From NCBI RefSeq assembly GCF_014646515.1, contig NZ_BMNK01000004.1, forward strand, positions 176,719 to 240,718: 64,000 bases of DNA. The letters run 5' to 3'. A program made the position numbers and the translations under genes. A model generated the notes under the pieces. It made no database searches, was not told the DNA's origin, and saw nothing but the letters and a program-made list of their open reading frames with translations. This DNA comes from Nonomuraea glycinis. Lineage in GTDB: Bacteria; Actinomycetota; Actinomycetes; Streptosporangiales; Streptosporangiaceae. This document shows, in pieces, positions 46,199-52,632 of this stretch. Every line of letters starts with the position of its first letter. Position 1 is the first letter of the stretch.

Positions 46199-47113
46199 TC
46201 ACAGGGACGCCCTGAGCCGCGCCGCGACGTAGTCACGGGCCTCGACCGCCTGGTCGAACAGCCTCGGCAGGCCGAAGAAGCTGTGCACCGCCCCTTCGAA
46301 CCTGCGCACCTCGACGGGCACGCCCGCCTCGGCCAGCCGCTCGCCGTAGCGCTCGCCCTCGTCGCGCAGCACGTCGCAGCCGGCGGTCAGCACGGTGGCC
46401 GGCGCCAGGCCGGCCAGTGACGGCAGGCGCAGCGGCGACAGCCGCGGGTCGGCCAGGTCGGCGCCGGCGGCGTACTGCCGGACGAACCAGGCCATCTCCT
46501 CGGCGTCCAGGCCGAACCCCTTGGCGAACTCGGTGTAGCTGGGGGTGTCCTGGCGCGTGTCCAGCACCGGATAGATCAGCACCTGGTGGGCCAGGCGCAG
46601 CCCGGCGTCGCGCGCCTGCCAGGCGGCCACGGCGGCGAGGTTGCCGCCCGCGCTGTCGCCGACCAGGGCGATGCTGCCGTTGCTCTGGTAGAAGGCGGGC
46701 CGGGCGAAGATGTCGCGCAGCACGGTCCAGGCGTCGTCGGCGGCGGCCGGGAACGGGTGCTCGGGGGCGAGGCGGTAGTCGACGGAGACGACGACCGCGC
46801 CGGTGCGGATGGCCAGATCGCGGCCGAGCGCGTCGTTGCGCCGGACGCTGCCGAACACCCAGCCGCCGCCGTGGAAGTAGACGACCACGGGCAGCGGCTC
46901 GTCGCCGCGGTCGGCGCGGTAGATGCGCACGGGCACGCCCTCGGCCGTCTCGTCGCGGACGTGCGGCAGTTGCGGCAACGGCCCGCGCTGGGCGGCCAGG
47001 CCGTCGTGCGCGCGCATCTCCTGGATCCGCTCCAGGTCCAGCTCGGCCAGGTCGGTGTTCAAGTCCGACGGGTAGTCGGTGAGGTACTCCCGTGCCTGAG
47101 GGTGCAGCGGCAT
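46199..47113 (-). CDS. Alpha/beta hydrolase, hormone-sensitive lipase (HSL) family esterase
   Basis: The protein has 304 residues. The HSL oxyanion motif is YFHGGGWVFGS, the nucleophile is in VGDSAGGNLAA (Ser), the catalytic Asp in CDVLRDEGERYGE and the His in GAVHSFFGLP. SVDYRLAPEHPFPAAADDA is the usual cap-adjacent segment. This is a cytosolic carboxylesterase type; the physiological ester is unknown. The downstream gene in the same direction is separated by the tandem repeat region. It follows the amidotransferase-like gene by 9 nt, so the two form an operon. Confidence 0.88.
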   Translation of the reverse strand: MPLHPQAREYLTDYPSDLNTDLAELDLERIQEMRAHDGLAAQRGPLPQLPHVRDETAEGVPVRIYRADRGDEPLPVVVYFHGGGWVFGSVRRNDALGRDLAIRTGAVVVSVDYRLAPEHPFPAAADDAWTVLRDIFARPAFYQSNGSIALVGDSAGGNLAAVAAWQARDAGLRLAHQVLIYPVLDTRQDTPSYTEFAKGFGLDAEEMAWFVRQYAAGADLADPRLSPLRLPSLAGLAPATVLTAGCDVLRDEGERYGERLAEAGVPVEVRRFEGAVHSFFGLPRLFDQAVEARDYVAARLRASL

Positions 47114-47122
47114 GATCGCAGC

Positions 47123-47809
47123 CTAGCGGGCCGCTTCCACGAGCGCATCGAACAATCCGTTGTCATCCCCGCGCTCGGGATGCCACTGCACGCCCACGGC
47201 GAAGCGGTGTCCCTGCAGCTCGATGCCCTCCACGATCTGGTCGTCGGCCCAGGCCACCGCCAGCAGGCCGGTGCCGAGCCGGCGCACCGACTGGGTGTGC
47301 GGGGCGACCACCTCGACGTGGTCGCCGACCGCCTTGCCGAGCTTGCTGGACACGCTCACCTGGATGCGGTGCGGGGTCGCGGGCTCGGCGTGCCGGTCGT
47401 TCTCCAGCATCTCGGGCAGCCACGGGATCAGGGTGCCGCCCTGGGCGACGTTCAGCAGGTGCATGCCGCGCGAGATGCCCAGGATGGGCACCTCGGCCCG
47501 CACCGCCGCCCTGGCCAGCGCCAGCTCGAACCGGTCGCGCTGCGGCTGCGCCGCGGGCACGCGCTCGTCCTGCTCGCCTCCGTAGGCCGCGCCGCCGACC
47601 TCGACCCCGCCGGTGAGCACCACGCCCCGCAGCCCGCGTACGTAGTCGTCGACGGCGTGCGGGTTGAGCGGTGGCAGCACCACGGGGGCGCCGCCGGCCC
47701 GCTCGACGGCCTTGGCGTAGGCGGGTGGGGACAGCACCGCCTCCCGCACCCAGACATCCCAGCGGGCGGCTTCGAAGTAGGCGGTGATGCCTATCAGCGG
47801 TCGGGACAT
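47123..47809 (-). CDS. PuuD-like class I glutamine amidotransferase homologue lacking the catalytic Cys
   Basis: The protein has 228 residues from ATG 47809 with GGAG 5 nt upstream. The fold is that of peptidase C26 (gamma-glutamyl-GABA hydrolase, PuuD): PLIGITAYF, VVLPPLNP, VVLTGGVEV and VQWHPE with the His-Glu pair. The nucleophile elbow, GICRGMQ in active members, reads GISRGMH here, so Cys113 is Ser (codon TCG at 47473-47471). The usual GGGDVDP loop is also altered to GGVEVGG. It may be inactive or use a different chemistry. It is co-transcribed with the HSL-type esterase. Confidence 0.82.
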   Translation of the reverse strand: MSRPLIGITAYFEAARWDVWVREAVLSPPAYAKAVERAGGAPVVLPPLNPHAVDDYVRGLRGVVLTGGVEVGGAAYGGEQDERVPAAQPQRDRFELALARAAVRAEVPILGISRGMHLLNVAQGGTLIPWLPEMLENDRHAEPATPHRIQVSVSSKLGKAVGDHVEVVAPHTQSVRRLGTGLLAVAWADDQIVEGIELQGHRFAVGVQWHPERGDDNGLFDALVEAAR

Positions 47810-47837
47810 GCGTTCTCCAGGGGGAGCGTTCTCCAGG
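47810..47837 (-). repeat. Duplicated ribosome-binding segment before the PuuD-like gene
   Basis: GCGTTCTCCAGG on the plus strand occurs at 47810-47821 and 47826-47837, a 16-bp period. On the coding strand each copy contains TGGAGAACGC; the first copy abuts the ATG and provides the Shine-Dalgarno site. The second lies one period upstream. Confidence 0.65.
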
Positions 47838-48294
47838 CGGCAGGGGCGGGTGTCCGTGCCGGCGCCGGTCGGGCAGCCACCCGCCCATCATGACGCACTC
47901 CATTTCGGTTATGTCGCTTCTCCCGCAGATCTCCTTCCCCCTGCCTCTCTCGATCCTGGTGTCCGGACCGGCGGGGCGCCCGGGGGAGGGCGGGGTGGGG
48001 ATGTGGTCGGTAGAAATATTCAGATAAGACCGCTTTCCACGTTGAACGCGAATGCAATTTTTATTCACATTGCCGGATCGAAACGCGCTCAGGCGAATGA
48101 TGGCGTCGTTACGGACAGTTCAGACGTGCCCGTCATTAGGGCGAATCGGTTGTGAGGCCGGGACGGCGGTGTAACACTGGTTCTCGAGCGACCGGACGTG
48201 CCGGGGTCGGCCGGGCGCTCGTCACCCGGAACCGTCAGGGAGGTGGGCCACGACGATCGGAGTTCGATTCCGGTCAAGAGGACGGGTTGGGTAT
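47838..48294. promoter_or_regulatory. AT-richer divergent control region before the flavohemoprotein gene
   Basis: This 457-bp gap has no gene. Bases 48010-48080 are unusually AT-rich (AAATATTCAGATAAGA, CAATTTTTATTCA). A candidate promoter toward the flavohemoprotein gene is TTGTGA (48150-48155), 16 bp and TAACAC (48172-48177). The length suggests long leaders or extra binding sites. I could not identify a regulator box with confidence. Confidence 0.4.
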
Positions 48295-49413
48295 ATGTCG
48301 ATAAATCCGCGTCTGGTAAAAGAAAGTTTCGCCCTCATCGAGCCGGTGGCCGACAAGGCGGCCGCCTACTTCTACGGCCGGCTGTTCGCCGAGAACCCGC
48401 ATCTGCGCGGGATGTTCCCCCCTGCCCTGGACGTACAGCGGGATCGGCTCTTCGGCGCGCTGACCCGCGTCGTGTGGAGCCTGGACAGTCCGGGCAGCAT
48501 GACGTCGTTCCTCAGCCAGATGGGCAGGGACCATCGCAAGTACGGGGTGACCGCCGAGCACTACACCGCCATCGGCACGGCCCTGCTGGCCACCATCCGG
48601 CGCTTCGCCATCGAGATCTGGAACGACGAGATCGAGGCCGCGTGGGTGTCGGCCTACACCGCGGCGGCCAACATCATGATCGAGTCCGCCGAGGCCGACG
48701 CGGGCGTCTCCCCCGCGTGGTGGCTGGCGGAGGTCGTCGAGCACCGGCGCCCGCACGACGACATCGCGGTCATCACCCTGCGCCCCACGCAGCCGCTGCC
48801 GTACACGGCCGGTCAGTACGTCAACGTGCAGGTCTCGCGCTGGCCGCGGGTGTGGCGGACGTTCTCCATCGCGAACGCGCCGCGTGCGGACCACTCGATC
48901 CGGCTGCACGTGCGCTCGGTCCCCGGCGGGTGGGTCTCCGGCACCCTGATCAGGGACACCCGCGTCGGCGACACGCTCATGCTCGGGCCGCCGATGGGCA
49001 CCATGGCGGCACCGGAGGACAACCCCCGCGACCTGCTGTTCGTGGCGGGCGGGACCGGGCTCGCGCCGCTGAAGGCGATCATCGAGCAGGTCATCGCCTC
49101 CGGCCACCGGCCCGGCATCCACCTGCTGTACGGCGCGCGCACCTCGGCCGAGCTGTACGACCTGCCGGACCTCATCCGGATGGAGTCGTCCTTCCCCTGG
49201 CTGCAGGTGCTGCCCGTGGTCTCGGACGAGCCCGCCTACGACGGCAGGCGCGGCCGTCTTCCGGAGGTGACGCAGCGGCTGCGCTCCTGGGCCGAGCACG
49301 AGGTGTACGTGTGCGGGCCGGCCGCCATGGTCGACGAGACGGTCTCCCGCCTGCAGGCCGACGGCGTGCCGCTGTCGCGCATCCACCGCGACGTCGTGCA
49401 CTCCGAGCGGTGA
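48295..49413 (+). CDS. Flavohemoprotein (globin fused to ferredoxin-reductase-type domain)
   Basis: The protein has 372 residues. Residues 1-135 are a globin: Tyr27 in YFYGRLF is the likely distal B10 residue and His80 in GRDHRKYGV the proximal haem ligand. Residues 145-372 are an FAD/NAD-binding reductase with YTAGQYVNVQV, WRTFSIANAP (FAD), GPPMGTM, FVAGGTGLAPLKAII and YVCGPAAMVD (NAD). This order is that of NO dioxygenase (Hmp), using NAD(P)H to turn NO into nitrate. It is slightly shorter than Hmp. The long AT-rich upstream region suggests stress control. Confidence 0.87.
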   Translation: MSINPRLVKESFALIEPVADKAAAYFYGRLFAENPHLRGMFPPALDVQRDRLFGALTRVVWSLDSPGSMTSFLSQMGRDHRKYGVTAEHYTAIGTALLATIRRFAIEIWNDEIEAAWVSAYTAAANIMIESAEADAGVSPAWWLAEVVEHRRPHDDIAVITLRPTQPLPYTAGQYVNVQVSRWPRVWRTFSIANAPRADHSIRLHVRSVPGGWVSGTLIRDTRVGDTLMLGPPMGTMAAPEDNPRDLLFVAGGTGLAPLKAIIEQVIASGHRPGIHLLYGARTSAELYDLPDLIRMESSFPWLQVLPVVSDEPAYDGRRGRLPEVTQRLRSWAEHEVYVCGPAAMVDETVSRLQADGVPLSRIHRDVVHSER

Positions 49414-49455
49414 CCGGAGAGCGGTGACCAAAAGGGGTGACCGAAAGCGGTGACC
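49407..49455. repeat. 13-14-bp tandem repeat across the flavohemoprotein stop codon
   Basis: GCGGTGACC or GGGGTGACC occurs at 49407, 49421, 49434 and 49447. The first copy contains the stop TGA (49411-49413) and each later copy repeats an in-series TGA. The array ends 4 bp before the stop of the convergent XRE gene (49460). Confidence 0.65.
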
Positions 49456-49459
49456 GGGC

Positions 49460-50251
49460 TCAGCCGAAGGCGGCGGCGGTCTCCTCGTCGTTGGGCCAGA
49501 ACATCTCGATGGCCAGCTCGGAGACCGTCACGTCCACGGGCGAGCCGAACGTGGCGAGGGTGGTGAACATCGACAGGATCGTGGCGCCGTGCCTGATCCG
49601 CAACGGCAGCAGGATGTCGGAGGGACCGGGGACATGCGCCACCTTGAGGTCGACGCCCGGATAGACGTAGCCGGCGAGCTCGTCGTGCAGCTCGGCCAGC
49701 CGCCCGTCGCCCGACATCTCCGCCTGCCTGCGCAGCCGGTGCAGCAGGTGGGCCCGCACCTCGGCGAGGTTGACCAGCCTGCCGCCCATCGCGTCGGGGT
49801 GCAGCGACAGGCGCATCACGTTGACCGGCTCGCGCAGCAGCTCGGCCGGCACGCCGTCCATGAACAGGGCGGCCGCCGAGTTGGCCGCCACCAGGTTCCA
49901 TCCGGCGTCCACGACCAGCGCGGGGTACGGCTCGCAGCCGGCCAGGATCTTGTCCAGCGCCTCCCGTACCGACCGCAGCCGGGGGTCACGCACCTCGCGC
50001 TCGGGGAACACCGGCGCGAACCCGGCGGCGACCAGCAACCTGTTGCGGTGCCGCAGCGGCACCTCCAGCTCCTCGGTCAGCTTGATCACCATCTCCCGGC
50101 TCGGCCGGGCGCGGCCGGTCTCCAGGAAGCTGATGTGCCGGGACGACACGTCGGCGTCGATCGCCAGATCGAGCTGACTCACCCGGCGCCGCTGACGCCA
50201 CGATCGCAACAATCCACCAAAAGTCTCTTCTTGTACGGCAAGCGCTCCCAT
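49460..50251 (-). CDS. XRE-family regulator with MmyB-like ligand domain
   Basis: The protein has 263 residues. The helix-turn-helix spans about residues 10-65: FGGLLRSWRQRRRVSQLDLA, then VSSRHISFLETGRARPSREM as the recognition part. The C-terminal portion (EPYPALVVDAGWNLVAANSA, then FMDG) matches the MmyB-like PAS-type domain found in many actinobacterial regulators, which binds fatty-acid-like ligands in some members. It converges on the flavohemoprotein gene and is divergent from the BNR-repeat gene, which may be its target. ATG or GTG starts before residue 1 were not seen. Confidence 0.83.
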   Translation of the reverse strand: MGALAVQEETFGGLLRSWRQRRRVSQLDLAIDADVSSRHISFLETGRARPSREMVIKLTEELEVPLRHRNRLLVAAGFAPVFPEREVRDPRLRSVREALDKILAGCEPYPALVVDAGWNLVAANSAAALFMDGVPAELLREPVNVMRLSLHPDAMGGRLVNLAEVRAHLLHRLRRQAEMSGDGRLAELHDELAGYVYPGVDLKVAHVPGPSDILLPLRIRHGATILSMFTTLATFGSPVDVTVSELAIEMFWPNDEETAAAFG

Positions 50252-50408
50252 GGTCAGCCACGTTATCTGTCAGTGGGAAGTGCGACGATTACCTCTCAGG
50301 TCATCAGGCGACGGCGGCCGGCGTGCCGAATGCGATGAAACGCCCAGTCCTCGGCGGTGCCGGCCACCGCGTGGCACGATGGCCGGAAGCGAACATGGGA
50401 GCGATGCC

Positions 50409-51488
50409 ATGACTGACGCAATGCTCGCGATCGGCACCCGCAAGGGTCTGTTCCTCGCCCGCTCGTCCGGTGGCGGACCGTTCGAGGTCGAGCCGATCCA
50501 GTTCTCCACGGTCGCGGTGCACTCGGTGGCGATCGACACCCGCGGCACCACCCCCCGCCTGCTCGCCGGCATCGAGTACGGCCACTTCGGCCCCTCGGTG
50601 ATGTACTCCGACGATCTCGGCAAGACCTGGCAGGAGGCCGAGCGGCCGCCCGTCGCCTTCCCCGAGCGGACCGGGACGACCCTGAGCAGGGTCTGGCAGC
50701 TCCTCCCCTCCCCGTCGGAGCCGCAGGTGGTCTGGGCAGGGGTGGAGCCGGGCGCGCTGTTCCGGTCACAGGACGGCGGCGTCACCTACGACCTGGTCGA
50801 GGGGCTGTGGGAGCACCCGCACCGGCCGCACTGGCAACCGGGCGGCGGCGGGCTCTGCCTGCACACGATCGTCCCGCACCCGTCCGACCCGCAGATCATG
50901 GGCGTGGCGGTGTCGACGGGCGGCTTCTACCGCACCGGCGACGGCGGCCGGTCCTGGGAGGCGGCCAACCAGGGCATCCGCGCGCCGTTCATGCCCGAAG
51001 GGCAGCAATATCCGGAATACGGCCAGTGCGTGCACAAGGTGGTCATGCACCCGTCCCGCCCCGAGCGGCTGTTCCTGCAGCACCACTTCGGCGTCTACCG
51101 CAGCGACGACTTCGGCTCCTCCTGGCAGGACATCGGCTCGCCGCTGCCCTCGGACTTCGGCTTCCCCATCGTGGTCCACCCCACCAGGCCCGACACCGTC
51201 TACGTGCTGCCGCTGCACGCCGACCTCGACCGCACCCCGGTCGGGCACCACTACCGCGTCTACCGCAGCGACGACGCCGGCGACACCTGGCAGCCGCTGG
51301 ACCGGGGCCTGCCCGAGGAGCCGGTGTACGCCTGCGTGCTGCGCGACGCGATGACGGCCGCCGAGGCGGGCGTGTTCTTCGGCACCCGCGACGGCGAGGT
51401 CTACGGCTCGCGCGACGACGGCGAGAGCTGGTCGCTGGTGGGCAGGCACCTGCCCGACGTGCTGACCGTGCGCGCGGCGGTGCTGTGA
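50409..51488 (+). CDS. BNR/sialidase-like repeat beta-propeller protein
   Basis: The protein has 359 residues from ATG 50409 with GGGAG 7-8 nt upstream. Repeated Asp-box/BNR motifs are seen: YSDDLGKTWQEAE, FRSQDGGVTYDLV, YRTGDGGRSWEAA, YRSDDFGSSWQDIG, YRSDDAGDTWQPL and YGSRDDGESWSLV, six in all, consistent with a seven-bladed propeller. It lacks a signal peptide and the sialidase Arg triad, so sialidase activity is unlikely. The next gene, 2 nt away, encodes a MoaD/ThiS-like protein; such pairs recur in actinobacterial annotations. Function unknown. Confidence 0.8.
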   Translation: MTDAMLAIGTRKGLFLARSSGGGPFEVEPIQFSTVAVHSVAIDTRGTTPRLLAGIEYGHFGPSVMYSDDLGKTWQEAERPPVAFPERTGTTLSRVWQLLPSPSEPQVVWAGVEPGALFRSQDGGVTYDLVEGLWEHPHRPHWQPGGGGLCLHTIVPHPSDPQIMGVAVSTGGFYRTGDGGRSWEAANQGIRAPFMPEGQQYPEYGQCVHKVVMHPSRPERLFLQHHFGVYRSDDFGSSWQDIGSPLPSDFGFPIVVHPTRPDTVYVLPLHADLDRTPVGHHYRVYRSDDAGDTWQPLDRGLPEEPVYACVLRDAMTAAEAGVFFGTRDGEVYGSRDDGESWSLVGRHLPDVLTVRAAVL

Positions 51489-51490
51489 GC

Positions 51491-51799
51491 ATGGCCAAGT
51501 CCGTGATGATGGTGGTGTTCGTGCTGCCCAGCTCGCTGCGCCGGTGGGTCAGCGGGCGCACCGAGGTCAAGGTGTTCGCGGTCGGCGCCGACCGCGACTC
51601 CCCGCCCACCCTGGGCGCGGCCCTGGATGTGCTGCGCCGCACCCACCCGCTGCTGGAGGAGCGCATCCGCGACGAGTACGGGCGCATCCGGCGGCACATC
51701 AGCATGATCGTGTGCGGCGAGAACTCCCGTGGCCTCGGCGGCCTCGACTGTGCGATGCCGCCGGGCGCGGAGGTCTACGTGCTGCCCGCGCTCGCCTGA
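51491..51799 (+). CDS. MoaD/ThiS-like beta-grasp protein without a GG tail
   Basis: The protein has 102 residues. The fold pattern fits MoaD/ThiS: an N-terminal beta strand, PPTLGAALDVLRRTHPLLEE as the central helix, HISMIVCGENSRGLGGLDC and EVYVLPALA at the end. Sulfur carriers of the family end in Gly-Gly; this protein ends LPALA and therefore cannot be activated in the usual way unless processed. It is co-transcribed with the BNR-repeat protein (2-nt gap) and probably forms a complex with it; this is inference. Confidence 0.75.
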   Translation: MAKSVMMVVFVLPSSLRRWVSGRTEVKVFAVGADRDSPPTLGAALDVLRRTHPLLEERIRDEYGRIRRHISMIVCGENSRGLGGLDCAMPPGAEVYVLPALA

Positions 51800-51827
51800 G
51801 CGGCGGGCACGCGGCTCCTCAGGGGGA

Positions 51828-52538
51828 TTAAGGGGCGACTCTGCCGTTGGCGATGAAGGCGGCGTGGGTGAGGGGCATGAGCCCGGCCCAGACCTCCTCC
51901 ATCCGCTCGGCCACCATCTCGATCTCGCGCTGCGGGAACGACGGCACCCTGGCCTGCTCGTGCTGGGTGCGCAGGGACAGGAAGTGCATGAGCGAGCGGG
52001 CGTTGCAGGTGGCGTACATCGTGGAGAACACGCCCACCGGCAGCACCGCGCGCGCCACCTCACGGGCCACGCCCGCCTCCAGCATCTCCTGGTAGGCGGC
52101 GTAGGACTGGCGGTAGGCGCCCTCCATCGCCTCGGTGACGAGCTTGTGCTGCTCGGGGGTGCCCTCGGTGAAGACGTAGTGCCCCGGCTTGCCCTGCTGC
52201 ACCAGCTTGCGCTCCGGGCCGGGCACATAGAAGGCGGACTGGAGCTCGCGGTAGCGGCCGCTCTCCTCGTTGTAGGACCAGCCCACCCGGTGGCGCTGGA
52301 ACTCGCGGAAGACGAAGATCGGCGCGCTGACGAAGAACGTCATGGAGTTGTGCTCGAACGGGCTGCCGTGCCGGTCGCGCATCAGAAAGTTGATCAGCCC
52401 CTTGGAGCGCTCGGGGTCCTTGTCGAGCTCCGCCAGGGACTGCTCGCCCGCCGTGGACACGCGCGCCGCCCACAGCACATCGCGGTCCGAGGCGCTGTGC
52501 TTGACCAGCTCCACCGTCACGTCATCCAGAAAACGCAC
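51828..52538 (-). CDS. thyX: Flavin-dependent thymidylate synthase
   Basis: The protein has 236 residues from GTG 52538 with GGAGGG 8 nt upstream. It methylates dUMP with methylenetetrahydrofolate and reduced FAD. The ThyX signature is FREFQRHRVGWSYNEESGRY (RHR with one extra residue before Ser, which I also recall from Streptomyces proteins). DRHGSPFEHNSMTFFVSAP and NARSLMHFLSLRTQHEQA hold further FAD and dUMP contacts. It is a single-gene unit, convergent with the MoaD-like gene. Confidence 0.95.
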   Translation of the reverse strand: MRFLDDVTVELVKHSASDRDVLWAARVSTAGEQSLAELDKDPERSKGLINFLMRDRHGSPFEHNSMTFFVSAPIFVFREFQRHRVGWSYNEESGRYRELQSAFYVPGPERKLVQQGKPGHYVFTEGTPEQHKLVTEAMEGAYRQSYAAYQEMLEAGVAREVARAVLPVGVFSTMYATCNARSLMHFLSLRTQHEQARVPSFPQREIEMVAERMEEVWAGLMPLTHAAFIANGRVAP

Positions 52539-52632
52539 TCGTCGATCCCTCCGTCTGCGAACAGGCCGCCCGCCATCGTACGCCTGCCGCGCCCTGGTCA
52601 CGGGACGCGGCAGGCAGGTCGGGCGTACCGTC

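Noticed and set aside
45803..46420. Possible gene in the acyl-CoA dehydrogenase/esterase gap
   Set aside because: Runs into the opposite-strand esterase, Arg/Pro/Gly-rich, no ribosome site and no recognisable domain.
48040..48085. NsrR-type or other NO-responsive box before the flavohemoprotein gene
   Set aside because: The AT-rich stretch has only loose ATGCA/TATTCA similarity and no convincing dyad.
51828..52538. Unusual RHR-x8-S spacing in ThyX
   Set aside because: The extra residue relative to RHR-x7-S also appears in the Streptomyces ThyX sequences I recall, so it is probably a lineage trait.
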